This document shows, one piece after another, positions 43,094 through 52,057 of a stretch of 64,000 nt of DNA. Both the position numbers and the translations under genes were made by a program. The notes under the pieces were generated by a model, which worked only from the letters and a program-made list of their open reading frames with translations, searched no databases and was not told the DNA's origin. Source of the stretch: CAJWOS01 sp964502005 (GTDB taxonomy: Bacteria > Myxococcota_A > UBA796 > UBA2385); contig CAZCUX010000023.1 in the NCBI GenBank assembly GCA_964502005.1, forward strand, positions 1-64,000. The letters run 5' to 3'. Numbering within the stretch: the stretch's first letter is position 1; each line of letters starts with the position of its first letter.

Positions 43094-44266
43094 ATGTCCG
43101 AATTGTTGTGCCAACGGGACCCTTATTTGTGGTCGTGGGAAGCGACGGTGCTCTCTTGCGCGCCGTCCGCCGATGGCCTTTTCGACGTCCGGGTGGATGA
43201 GAGCCCCTTTTATCCCGAGGGCGGCGGCCAGCCGGGCGACACCGGAGCGCTCGGGGATGCGCGGGTTGTCGACACGTTGCGTGGCCCGAATGGCGAAGTG
43301 GTCCACCGCACGGACCGTCCCGTCGAGCTTGGCGCGGCGTTGTTGACGGTGGACGGCGAGCGTCGGTTTGACCACATGCAGCACCACACCGCCCAGCACC
43401 TCATCACGGCGTTGGCGGCGGACCGCTTTGGCCGAAACACCACCAGCTTTCACTTGGGCGCGGAGATTTGCTCGATTGACCTCGACGGGCCCCTCTCGAC
43501 CGAGGCTTTGGTTCGTCTGGAAGCGGAGGTCAACGAAGAAGTCCGCAATGACCGCCCTGTGCTGGTTCGCAGCGTGCGACCCGAAGATGTGGCGGCCCTC
43601 GAAGTGCGCAGTCGGGGCTTGCCCGAGGGACACGCGGGGGATGTTCGCCTCGTCGAAATCGCGGGCCTGGACATCAACACGTGTGGTGGCACCCATGTGG
43701 CGCAGCTGGCGGAGCTTCAGACGGTTCACCTCATTGGAGTCGAGAAGAACCGCAGCGGCGTGCGCCTCAGCTTTGTGGCCGGTGGGCGTGCGCTGCGGCG
43801 GATGCGAACGGAAACCGCGCGCGGGGCGGATTTGACGCGCCTCCTCAAATGTGCCCCGACGGAGTTCGTAGCGACGGTGTCGCGATTGTTGGACGACGCC
43901 CGAAGTGCGGCAAAAGAGCGGCGTGCCATTCAAGAGGAATTGGCGAAACTTTTGGGTGACCAGTTATCGAATAATGCTGATGTCGTGCGCAGTCTTCATC
44001 GTGAGGATGCTGACTTGACAATGCTTCAGCTGATTGCTGCGAGCGCGGGAGACGACCGCCCCTTGCTGCTCACAGGAGGGTCCGGGGCCGCACAGGTGTT
44101 TTTGTTGTGTGGTCCCGAGGCGGTGCTGCAGCAGGCGGGCGCAGCGGTTGCAGCGGCGCTCGGCGGGCGAGGCGGGGGCAAAGGCCGGCGCTTTCAAGGA
44201 AAAGCCGGCCCGTCGCCCGATGTCGCCGCTGCAATACAAGCGCTCGAAGCGGTGGGTCAGGGCTGA
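43094..44266 (+). CDS. AlaX-type alanyl-tRNA editing protein
   Basis: 390 aa, ATG at 43094 after GGGGAGCGACC. The editing domain of alanyl-tRNA synthetase is clear: FYPEGGGQPGDTGALG, zinc motifs HHTAQH (His98 and His102) and CGGTH (Cys197, His201). The C-terminal third, with a coiled-coil region (about 255-300) and a C-Ala/DHHA1-like domain with the Gly-rich GGRGGGKGRRFQG, marks it as the long AlaX-L form. Hydrolyses Ser-tRNA(Ala) or Gly-tRNA(Ala). Its 3' end overlaps that of the convergent S46 peptidase gene by 10 bases. Confidence 0.88.
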   Translation: MSELLCQRDPYLWSWEATVLSCAPSADGLFDVRVDESPFYPEGGGQPGDTGALGDARVVDTLRGPNGEVVHRTDRPVELGAALLTVDGERRFDHMQHHTAQHLITALAADRFGRNTTSFHLGAEICSIDLDGPLSTEALVRLEAEVNEEVRNDRPVLVRSVRPEDVAALEVRSRGLPEGHAGDVRLVEIAGLDINTCGGTHVAQLAELQTVHLIGVEKNRSGVRLSFVAGGRALRRMRTETARGADLTRLLKCAPTEFVATVSRLLDDARSAAKERRAIQEELAKLLGDQLSNNADVVRSLHREDADLTMLQLIAASAGDDRPLLLTGGSGAAQVFLLCGPEAVLQQAGAAVAAALGGRGGGKGRRFQGKAGPSPDVAAAIQALEAVGQG

Positions 44267-46419
44267 GCCGGCGCTTCTTCGCGGGGCTCGATTCCGAGCT
44301 CTTCGAGCAGGTGGTCGGCCTTTTCAACGGATTCCAACATCCATAGCAGATACCGAATGTCGACGTGAATGGACCGGTTTTGGGTGGGGTCCACGGCCCA
44401 GTCGGCAGCGACGGACTCGTAGGTTCCATCGAAGATGAGACCGACCAACTCGCCCTTTCCGTTGAGGGTGGCGGAGCCAGAGTTTCCGCCGGTGGTGTCG
44501 AGGTCGGTCAAGAAGTTGACCGGGACGTCGTGCAGCGTCGCGTCGGCCCACCGGCTTTGGGGCGCGTCTGCGGCGGCGGCGAGAAGTGCCGCCGGTGCGT
44601 CGAACGGTGGTGGACCGGCCTTGGCGACCATTCCGGCGACGCGTGTATGGGGGGTGTACCGTACCCCGTCGCGGGGTTCTGCGCCCATGACGTGCCCGTA
44701 GGTAATGCGCAACGTGCCGTTTGCATCGGGGTACACGGCCTCCGTGCTCATTGCGCGAATCGCGGACATTCGTTGGGGCGCGAGGCGGAGGCGGGCACCT
44801 TCTGCGAGCTTGTTGCGGGCGCGTGTGCGGGCGAGCTGGGCGTCAATCGCCACCGCGAGCGTGACCCAGGGGTCGTCGGACTGGAGGAACTCGGCATAGC
44901 CTTGGTCGTAGAGTTTGCTTCGCGCTTCGGCGTCGACCCATACGGGCGCTTGAAACAAGGCGTCGATGGCGTTGTCGAGGCCACCGTGGGCGGCGAGCCA
45001 GGCGTCGACTTCGGGGGCGGACTCGTTGCCTTCGAGGGTGACCACCTCGCGAATCACGCGGGCGAACAAGGCGCGGTCAGCGGGAAGCCAAAGCTCTCGG
45101 TCGATGCGCTGGCTGCGTGCCTTCAAGCGTTCGACGTCGCGCTCGCGGTAGCCGGGTGTGCGGTCGGCATCTGCGGTGCGGCGCTCGTCGGCGAGTCGGT
45201 ATGCGCGGTGGATGTCGACGAGGAGGTCGCTGGAGTAAAGGAGCCAGTCGACCAAGTAGTCGGCTTTCCAGGTGCGTTGTGCTTCTTGGTCCAGCCGGTC
45301 CATTTCCGCGAGGGCAGGTCCGTATAGCTTGGCGCGCTTTTTGTCGGCTTGGACCCACGCGGCAAGCGCGGCGTCGCGTTTCTCCATTCGTTCGAGTGTG
45401 TCGGAGTTACGGAAACCATCCATATAGGCTTTGGACTTTTTCCACCCGTTCGAAAGCTGTGCGATAGATGCCTGGAGGCGCGCGGCCGCTTCGGGGTCGC
45501 GGTCGGACTCCGCCCGAAGGAGGTCGAGGATATCCGTGTACAAGGAAACCTTGAGGGGATACCCGGTGTCGCGCCAAAACCGAGCGGTCGCGGCGGTTTG
45601 GTAGCGGGTGGTGGTGCCGGGAAAGCCCGCGACCATCACAAACTCGCCGTCTTGTGCGCCGGTGGTGTCGATGGTGAGGTGGGCATCGGGGCGGTACGGC
45701 ACGTTATCTGCGGAGTAGGGCGCGGAGCTGCCGTCGGGCGCGACATACGCGCGGAGCAGCGAGAAGTCGCCTGAGTGGCGGGGCCACATCCAGTTGTCGA
45801 TGTCGTCGCCGTAGTTTCCGACAGAGTTGGGGGGCGCGTACACCAAGCGGACGTCCTTGATGACCCGCGATTCAATCAACCGAAAGGTAGCGCCCCCGTC
45901 GTATTGGGCAACGCGGCATTGGCGGTCACTGCCTTTCTTTTCACAGGCATCGACGAGCGCGGCGCTGTTTCGCCGCTGTATCGCGACCCGGTCGAGGTCT
46001 TTGGTCTTCGGCTTGACTCCTTTGGATACCTCGGCCGTGACATCGACGATGTTTTCGACGATGGTGACCTCTGCTCCCGGCCCTGCGGAGAGCTCGGCGG
46101 CGCGGTCGGGCGCAAGGTAGCCGTCGCGCGCGCGGTTGGCCTCCGCGGACGAGTTGACCTGGAGGTAGCCTTCGACGCAGTGGTGATTGGTGGCAATCAG
46201 GCCGTCGGGCGAGATGAACGAAGCGGAACAAAAGCCGAGCGAGACAATCGACCGAAGGGGCGGTGTCAACGGATTGGCGAGAACATCCGCATCAAGCTCC
46301 AAACCGCTCGCTTTGAGGTCGTCGCGGAGGGCTGGCATCTGCTCGGGCAGCCACATCCCTTCTACGGCCCACGCCGGGCCCCAAATCAACGGAAACAACA
46401 ACTGCGAAACCCAGACCAT
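44257..46419 (-). CDS. S46 family dipeptidyl peptidase (DPP7/DPP11-like)
   Basis: 720 aa, ATG at 46419 with GGAGGACGG upstream; Sec signal peptide. Chymotrypsin-fold exopeptidase: GFCSASFISPDGLIATNHHC (catalytic His), YGDDIDNWMWPRHSGDFSLLRAYV (catalytic Asp) and TTGGNSGSATLN (Ser647). Residues 661-668 read LIFDGTYE. In P. gingivalis DPP7 and DPP11 this place (673) is Gly or Arg and sets hydrophobic versus acidic P1 choice, so Gly665 suggests DPP7-like specificity if the alignment holds. Periplasmic release of dipeptides for nutrition. Length agrees with the family. Confidence 0.9.
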   Translation of the reverse strand: MVWVSQLLFPLIWGPAWAVEGMWLPEQMPALRDDLKASGLELDADVLANPLTPPLRSIVSLGFCSASFISPDGLIATNHHCVEGYLQVNSSAEANRARDGYLAPDRAAELSAGPGAEVTIVENIVDVTAEVSKGVKPKTKDLDRVAIQRRNSAALVDACEKKGSDRQCRVAQYDGGATFRLIESRVIKDVRLVYAPPNSVGNYGDDIDNWMWPRHSGDFSLLRAYVAPDGSSAPYSADNVPYRPDAHLTIDTTGAQDGEFVMVAGFPGTTTRYQTAATARFWRDTGYPLKVSLYTDILDLLRAESDRDPEAAARLQASIAQLSNGWKKSKAYMDGFRNSDTLERMEKRDAALAAWVQADKKRAKLYGPALAEMDRLDQEAQRTWKADYLVDWLLYSSDLLVDIHRAYRLADERRTADADRTPGYRERDVERLKARSQRIDRELWLPADRALFARVIREVVTLEGNESAPEVDAWLAAHGGLDNAIDALFQAPVWVDAEARSKLYDQGYAEFLQSDDPWVTLAVAIDAQLARTRARNKLAEGARLRLAPQRMSAIRAMSTEAVYPDANGTLRITYGHVMGAEPRDGVRYTPHTRVAGMVAKAGPPPFDAPAALLAAAADAPQSRWADATLHDVPVNFLTDLDTTGGNSGSATLNGKGELVGLIFDGTYESVAADWAVDPTQNRSIHVDIRYLLWMLESVEKADHLLEELGIEPREEAPAQP

Positions 46420-46562
46420 CCGTCCTCCAAGATTGGCATCGTACCTTAGGTGGCGGTGCGCGTTGGGATTGTGGCGTCAAACTCACACGGCTTTCGCCAA
46501 ACCCCATTGCCAGTCGCCGCGAGAACGTCTACTCCTGTGGACTGTGCAGAGCGGGAGCGCAA

Positions 46563-47318
46563 ATGCGGTTTCATCACTTTCTCGGTAATGACGGTCGATT
46601 CCTACAAACGAGCGGCAAGTGGCGTGGAGCGGCCTCCTTGGGCGTAGCCCTCCTGGCTGCGTGTGGCCCGGACGCCGAATCGGACAAACAAGACGACGTT
46701 GACATCACCGACAACGGCAACTTTGACGGTGGCGACAGCAGCGGCGGCGGGTCGACGGGCGGAAGCGGCGACGGCACGCTGGACGACGGAGGCGGTGACG
46801 GCGCGGGCACGGGAGGCTCCACGGGAAGCGGCACGACGGGCGGCACCACGGATGGGGGTGGGTCGGGTGGCGTCGATGATGGCGGCTGGGACGGCGGCTC
46901 TGGCTCCGTCGAGCCCGATTTGCCTGACCATGGCCCAGAAGATGTCGCCTGCGAAGGGGAGCTGTCCTACCAGCTTTTGGTCGTCGACTCGGCTTCCGGG
47001 GTGTGCTCTGTTTGCGCCGCCGATGCCGACATCTGGATTGTTCCCGTGCTCTACAATCCTTGCGATACCGAGCTTTCGTATACGCTCTACGACGGCATGT
47101 TGCTCTCGTCTCTCGATATGTCCAACGCCACCACGGGCGAAGGCATGGGAATGGGGGTTGGCAGCACCGGCTCGGTCGAGACGGGGAGCCTTGCTCCCGG
47201 AGAGTGGATGGAAGAGCCGACCTGGGTGGGAATGTTGAGCCGCGGCGATTGGACGGTCAACATTTCCTTCAAGGATATGGAATCTCACCGCGCCTCCGCC
47301 GCGTTTACGGTCGAATGA
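46563..47318 (+). CDS. Lipoprotein with Gly/Asp/Thr/Ser-rich linker
   Basis: 251 aa, ATG at 46563 with GGGAGCGCAA. Signal peptide with lipobox LLAAC (Cys about 34). Residues about 50-115 are a low-complexity Gly/Asp/Ser/Thr linker typical of myxobacterial surface lipoproteins. The C-terminal 135 residues form a beta-rich domain with CEGELSYQLLVVD, CSVCAADADIW and NPCDTELSYTLYDG. No family recognised. Confidence 0.7.
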   Translation: MRFHHFLGNDGRFLQTSGKWRGAASLGVALLAACGPDAESDKQDDVDITDNGNFDGGDSSGGGSTGGSGDGTLDDGGGDGAGTGGSTGSGTTGGTTDGGGSGGVDDGGWDGGSGSVEPDLPDHGPEDVACEGELSYQLLVVDSASGVCSVCAADADIWIVPVLYNPCDTELSYTLYDGMLLSSLDMSNATTGEGMGMGVGSTGSVETGSLAPGEWMEEPTWVGMLSRGDWTVNISFKDMESHRASAAFTVE

Positions 47319-47410
47319 AGCGCGGGTCGCGGTAGGGCCAGCGGGGAACGCCCGCGGTGGGTCGTGTGTGGATGGGGACCGGGCCTACGTTCTCGCGGCG
47401 TCGCTTGCAA

Positions 47411-47443
47411 CAAAAAGCCCCCAAGGCGGATGTCCTTGGGGGC
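47411..47443 (-). terminator. Rho-independent terminator after Sel1-repeat gene
   Basis: A perfect 10-base stem GCCCCCAAGG/CCTTGGGGGC with a 7-base loop. On the minus strand it is followed by TTTTTG, the expected terminator form, 32 bases past the stop of the Sel1-repeat gene. The plus-strand lipoprotein transcript may also end here. Confidence 0.85.
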
Positions 47444-47474
47444 ATTGTCTTTCGGATACGACGGGACTGTTCGG

Positions 47475-49649
47475 CTATTCGCCTTTGCAGGTCGTGATGA
47501 GCTGGGCCGAAATCAATGCTTGGATTTCCGAGCAGTGCTCCGTGGTGAGCAGAGGCATCTTGCTCGGGAACTTGCACTTCTTCGCCGGCTCATTGCGCCG
47601 AATCATCTCTTCGCCGCGGCTGTAGATAAGGGTGGTGCCGCCTTCGAGGTCGCGGTCGTTGGAGCGGCTCTTGTCGCCGGGGAAGGCGTCGATGGGGTCT
47701 TCTTCGCTGTCCCACACGTCGTAATGCTGGAAGTTGCGGGTGCCCTTGGGGGTTTCGATTTTCCAAGTGGTCACACCGCGGTACTTCTTGCCCTTTTCGA
47801 CGGAAGCGTCGACCATCTGGGGCTTCACGGTGAGACCCTTGAAGGGGCCGTCCATCACCATGAAGTCGTCGCCGCGGACATCCACCATCAAGCGGGTGCT
47901 GTCGGGTTTGTCGGGGTCAAGCGCCCACACCTGGCACATCTTCGAGGAAAAGGCGAGGTCGAGGATGTCCTGGAAGCGAGCCTGGAAAATGACCGCGCCG
48001 CCTTCTTGGCAGGCACGCTCAAAGCCGAAGCCGCAGGAGTCTTTGTATGCCTGAACAGCCATCTTGAAGTCTTTTTCGGCGCCATCGCCGGACTCGTACT
48101 TCTTGGCCAGCATATAGCAAGAGTGGCCGTGCTCCATTGCGCACGCTTCTTTGAAGAACTGCAGGGACTTCGCGATGTCTTTGGTGACGCCCTTGCCGGT
48201 CTCGTACAGGTCCGCCAACTTGGCGCAGGACGAAGAATCTTCGCCGGAGCAGCCCTTTTCAAGGTATTCGGCTGCCTTGGTCAAGTTCTTCGGCACGCCT
48301 TCGCCGAGCATATAGTTTTCCGCGAGGCGGGCGCAGCTCGAACCGTGACCGCTGTCGCAGGCCTTTTGGAAGAGCTGACCGGCCTTTTCAGGGCTGTTGT
48401 CCACGCCCTTGCCCACCTGGTGCAGCTTGCCCAAGTGGTAGCAGCCCACACCTTGTCCCGCGTTGCAGGCATCGCTGTACAAGGACGCGGCTTTGGTGAG
48501 GTTGGGCTCGACGCCGTTGCCCGCTTCATAAAGCTGGCCGAGAACGTCGCAGGCATCCATCTCCTTGCCGTCGCAAGCCTTGGTGATGAAGCCGACGCCC
48601 AAGGTGGGGTCTTTGCCAACGCCTTTGCCCCGCAGGTACAGCTTGCCGAGGCGGGTGCATGCGTCGGCGTTTCCGACGTTGCAGGCCCGTTCATAGATAG
48701 CGGCCGCTTCGGCGGGTCCGCCACCTTCGCTGCGACCGTTTTCGTAGAGCTTGGCGAGGCCAAAGCAGCCGGAGATATCGCCGCCCGAGCACGACTTTTT
48801 GAACAGCTCTTCTGCGACCGTCAACTGGCGGGGCACCGACTTGCCCTGCTCATACATCCGGCCGAGCTGGTAGCAGGCGGCGGTGAAGTTGGACTTCTCG
48901 CAGTAGTCGCCGAAGGTTTTGGCGGCAGCCGCGGGGTCTTTTTCGGTGCCGCGGCCTTCTTCTTGGAGGACGGCCAGCTGAACGCAAGCGTGGGGCACGT
49001 CTTCTTTGCAGGCGCGCTTGTACAGACTGGCGGCCTTGTTGATGTCTACCTTCGTGCCCAGCCCCTTTTCGTGCATGGTGCCTTCGAGGTAGCAGCCATA
49101 AGGGTCCTGCGCTTTGCAGCCTTCGGACGTGCGGGCCAGCGCGACCTTATAGTCCTTCTTGATGCCGCCGATGCCGTACAGGTGCATTTCGCCCATTGCG
49201 GTGCAGCCGCCGGCATAGAGCTTCTTCGTGCACGCTGTCTCGAAGTAGCTGTAGCCCTTCTTGGCGTCGGTGGGGTTCCATTGGCCCTGCGCGTCGAGGG
49301 TGTAGGACCAGCCGACCACAAGGCAGGACTGGGGGTCGCTCGGGCAGCGAGACTTGTAGAACTCTGCTGCTTTGGCGAGGTCGCCGCCTTTGTTGACGTC
49401 GAACCACTCTTTGTAGCTACAGGCGCTGGAAGACTTCTTGGCACAAGCGTCTTCGTAGAGCCGTTCGACGGACTTCCCATCCAGGTTGACGCCAGGGTAC
49501 GCCATGTCTTGGCGGAGCGCGTTGAGGTTCGTAATGCGGCCCTCGTAGGAGTCCGGCCAAGCTGCATAGGCAACGGAACCAAGCGCAAGGGCGGCTCCAG
49601 CAGCCAGCCAAAGTCCGGCGGGGGGGCGGCCGGTGGCACGGTGCGACAT
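47475..49649 (-). CDS. Secreted Cys-rich Sel1-repeat protein
   Basis: 724 aa, ATG at 49649. Signal peptide LWLAAGAALALGSVAYA. About 14 Sel1-like repeats (36-40 residues) fill 60-560, each with a pattern like A..Y..AC..G...C..LG.LYE.G.GV..D. Two Cys per repeat are spaced as in the HcpA/HcpB proteins, whose repeats are disulfide-clamped. The C-terminal 165 residues form a separate domain (VRGDDFMVMDGPFKG, TRNFQHYDVWDSEEDPIDAF). Likely a periplasmic protein-protein interaction platform. Followed by a strong terminator. Confidence 0.85.
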   Translation of the reverse strand: MSHRATGRPPAGLWLAAGAALALGSVAYAAWPDSYEGRITNLNALRQDMAYPGVNLDGKSVERLYEDACAKKSSSACSYKEWFDVNKGGDLAKAAEFYKSRCPSDPQSCLVVGWSYTLDAQGQWNPTDAKKGYSYFETACTKKLYAGGCTAMGEMHLYGIGGIKKDYKVALARTSEGCKAQDPYGCYLEGTMHEKGLGTKVDINKAASLYKRACKEDVPHACVQLAVLQEEGRGTEKDPAAAAKTFGDYCEKSNFTAACYQLGRMYEQGKSVPRQLTVAEELFKKSCSGGDISGCFGLAKLYENGRSEGGGPAEAAAIYERACNVGNADACTRLGKLYLRGKGVGKDPTLGVGFITKACDGKEMDACDVLGQLYEAGNGVEPNLTKAASLYSDACNAGQGVGCYHLGKLHQVGKGVDNSPEKAGQLFQKACDSGHGSSCARLAENYMLGEGVPKNLTKAAEYLEKGCSGEDSSSCAKLADLYETGKGVTKDIAKSLQFFKEACAMEHGHSCYMLAKKYESGDGAEKDFKMAVQAYKDSCGFGFERACQEGGAVIFQARFQDILDLAFSSKMCQVWALDPDKPDSTRLMVDVRGDDFMVMDGPFKGLTVKPQMVDASVEKGKKYRGVTTWKIETPKGTRNFQHYDVWDSEEDPIDAFPGDKSRSNDRDLEGGTTLIYSRGEEMIRRNEPAKKCKFPSKMPLLTTEHCSEIQALISAQLITTCKGE

Positions 49650-49877
49650 AAATTCACCTCAATTGGTCGAGTCAGCGAGTGCGAAACGCTACCACGATTG
49701 ACCGGCGGCGTGGTGTCGCGCTGCCTGGGATCGGGTGCCAAAGGGTCAAAGCCAACGTTCGACTGGCGTCGGATTGGATTTGTCTGCGGGATGTACCCCG
49801 ATCTCCCGACCTGACCGGGCAAAATCGCGATGCATCTGCCGTTTGTATCCGTCGTGCGCTTGGCTGGCTGGTGTCCG

Positions 49878-50909
49878 TTATCGCCGACTGGGCGCCAGTA
49901 GCGTGCTCGGCCTGGCTTCGGGGGGCTCGGCCAAGGCGAAGAGCTGCACATTCGCAACGGCGACGACTTCTTCGGGCGAAGACTCGGAGACTATCGAGCG
50001 CAGCAAGCGGAAGTAGTCGAGGTGCGCTTGTCGAATGCGCTCAAAGTCTGCCCGGGAAACGGTGAATACGTTGTAGGAAAACTGACCGGGCGAGCCATTT
50101 TCGGCCCGTTCGGCGCCAACGCGGGCCCAGTGCGCCTTGAGGCGTCGGCCGACCTCTGGATGGGGGCGCGTATCGACGGCGAGCGTGTCGGTGACATAGT
50201 GGGTGCCGGTCCAGGTGATGCGGCCCGTCGTGCGCAAGAACTCCAGGCAGCGCGCCTCTTCTTCAATCGGAATGCCCAGTCGGTGCGCAATCCAGCCGGG
50301 CTCGTGCGCGCGGGTGTCTTTGTAGTCCGTGAGCTCGAGGGCCCGCACCACCGCTTGGGTCCACGGGACTTCAAATGCGCCTCGGCGACGGGACTCTAAG
50401 CGAAGCCAGATGGTGTGGATGGACGGCAGCGTGCTGGGGTCGACGAGGGCGGCGAGGAGGTCGACCAAGCGAAGGGACGCGGCCTCGATGAGCTGCAGGA
50501 AATCGGGAACCCGTGGCTGGGTCTGCCCGCCCAGCCACCGCGACACCGAATACCGGCTTTGCCCAGCGCGTCGCGCGAGGTCGGTGATAGACGTGCTGCC
50601 CCGAAGGTCGTCGAGAAATCGCGCGACACCTTCGGGTGTGGTGGGGTCCACCTCGTCGAGCCAAGCAGGCCGGGCGCCATAAAATCGCGTCAGTGCATCG
50701 GAAACCGAAATGTGGGTGCGCTCACACGCACGAAACAGCTCGGATGCCGTGGGCCATCGCCGTCCAGACTCCCAGGCATACGCAACATTACTGCGGTAGC
50801 CCAGTCGCCGAGACCATGCAGTCTGGCTTCGTTTTCCCCGCAATGATGTGAGAAGTTCACGGGCAATCGTGTCGGTTGACAGCGGTGCATCGGCGTTGTC
50901 CGGCGTCAC
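49878..50909 (-). CDS. DUF4423/TIGR02147-like regulator
   Basis: 343 aa from a GTG at 50909 with a GAGG site upstream. An N-terminal HTH, ELLTSLRGKRSQTAWSRRLGYRSNVAYAWESGRRWP, is followed by a second HTH-like segment (ITDLARRAGQSRYSVSRWLGG). The C-terminal half contains a DUF4423-like domain (ALELTDYKDTRAHEPGWIAHRLGI, FSYNVFTVSRADFERIR). This arrangement is seen in deltaproteobacterial/Fibrobacter-type TIGR02147 proteins. Probably a transcription regulator. Separated from cpoB by 113 bases, same strand. Confidence 0.78.
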   Translation of the reverse strand: MTPDNADAPLSTDTIARELLTSLRGKRSQTAWSRRLGYRSNVAYAWESGRRWPTASELFRACERTHISVSDALTRFYGARPAWLDEVDPTTPEGVARFLDDLRGSTSITDLARRAGQSRYSVSRWLGGQTQPRVPDFLQLIEAASLRLVDLLAALVDPSTLPSIHTIWLRLESRRRGAFEVPWTQAVVRALELTDYKDTRAHEPGWIAHRLGIPIEEEARCLEFLRTTGRITWTGTHYVTDTLAVDTRPHPEVGRRLKAHWARVGAERAENGSPGQFSYNVFTVSRADFERIRQAHLDYFRLLRSIVSESSPEEVVAVANVQLFALAEPPEARPSTLLAPSRR

Positions 50910-51022
50910 AGCAACCTCGCGGCGCGATTGTGTCAAACTTATGCACGGGGGTCGACAGAAAAGCACTGTCTACCGGCCCAGGTGTGCAGGTGTGGCGCGC
51001 GGGGAAACACCCAAACGCAGGA

Positions 51023-51919
51023 CTATTTTTTCAACTTGTCCTTTGCCATCTTTGCAGCTTTGGAATCCGGCCACAAGCGAATGACGTCTTCCCAGAACAA
51101 TCGCGCGTTGTCTTTTTGACCTTGGGCCTCGAAGCACTCCCCTTGGCGGTACATGGCATACGCGGCCCACGGCGTCTTTTTGTGGCCGTCGATGACTTCT
51201 TGGAACCGGAGAACGGCGGCAGGGTAGTTCTTTTGGTTAAACGATGCTTCGGCCCTGCGGTACAGCGCTTCGGCTTCCCGTGCATGTCCGGGGTTTTTCT
51301 TGAGAAACCGCTCCAGGATGGCTTCGGCGGCGGTTGCGCGGCCTGCCGCGAGGTGCGCTTTGGCGAGCTCAAGCATCTTGTCGGGGTCGGAGACGCCGGC
51401 GTCGTCGCTGGGTGGTGTGGCATCGGACACCGGCACGGGCTCCGAAAGCTCGCCGGTGTCTGTGCCGGAGTCCGGCGTGGCCGGTGGCGGCTGCGGTGGC
51501 GGTGGAGGAGCCAAGCCAAGCGATTTCTCTAGCTGCTCGGCGCGCACTTCGAGCCAGCCCAAACGAAACGCGGCGTCTTCGAGACGGCGGGTGGCGTCTT
51601 GGTTGTGTGCATCGAAGTCGTGGCGCAGAAGCTCGACTTCGCCGCGCAAGCGTGCGACCTCGGTGCGGACTTGCTCTAGGGTTTGCAGCTTGAGAATGTC
51701 CTGCTCGCCGCGGGCTTGGGTGAGTTCTTCGACCCGCGTGAGGCGACGGTCGGCCTCGGAGAACTGCTGCTCAAGGCTCGACAGACGCGCGCCTTGCATC
51801 TTTAGCTCGCGTTCATACGCGGCGGACGATGACTGCCCCCGGCGGTCGAGTACGCACCCCGACCCCATCGCGGCGGCGAGGCCAAACAACAAAACCATCG
51901 TTGTGCGGGCGGTGGCCAT
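51023..51919 (-). CDS. cpoB: Cell division coordinator CpoB (YbgF)
   Basis: 298 aa from the ATG at 51919 with GGAG upstream; an in-frame TTG at 51931 is less likely. Signal peptide with GSGC lipobox-like end. Residues about 35-125 are coiled coil (LSSLEQQFSEADRRLTRVEEL, VARLRGEVELLRHDF) followed by a Pro-rich linker and three TPR motifs (AHLAAGRATAAEAILERFLKKNP, YRRAEASFNQKNYPAAVLRFQEVI, YRQGECFEAQGQKDNARLFWEDVI). Works with Tol-Pal and PBP1B in septal wall coordination in E. coli. Follows pal. Confidence 0.87.
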   Translation of the reverse strand: MATARTTMVLLFGLAAAMGSGCVLDRRGQSSSAAYERELKMQGARLSSLEQQFSEADRRLTRVEELTQARGEQDILKLQTLEQVRTEVARLRGEVELLRHDFDAHNQDATRRLEDAAFRLGWLEVRAEQLEKSLGLAPPPPPQPPPATPDSGTDTGELSEPVPVSDATPPSDDAGVSDPDKMLELAKAHLAAGRATAAEAILERFLKKNPGHAREAEALYRRAEASFNQKNYPAAVLRFQEVIDGHKKTPWAAYAMYRQGECFEAQGQKDNARLFWEDVIRLWPDSKAAKMAKDKLKK

Positions 51920-51968
51920 TGGCGTCTCCAAAATCTCGGGTGCAAATGGTGGTGTTGCACCCTCCAGT

Positions 51969-51991
51969 GGGCAGCCCCGAGCGGGGTGCCC
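51969..51991. terminator. Hairpin between pal and cpoB
   Basis: Nine paired bases (GGGCA, a bulged G, CCCC with GGGG TGCCC) around a 4-base loop, in the 138-base gap between pal and cpoB. Could be an attenuator or an mRNA-processing hairpin; no T-run. Confidence 0.35.
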
Positions 51992-52057
51992 TTATGTACC
52001 CCGTCTGCGGCCGATGCAACGGGGCTGGCGAATCGAGAATCGAGCTTGGCGGAAACG

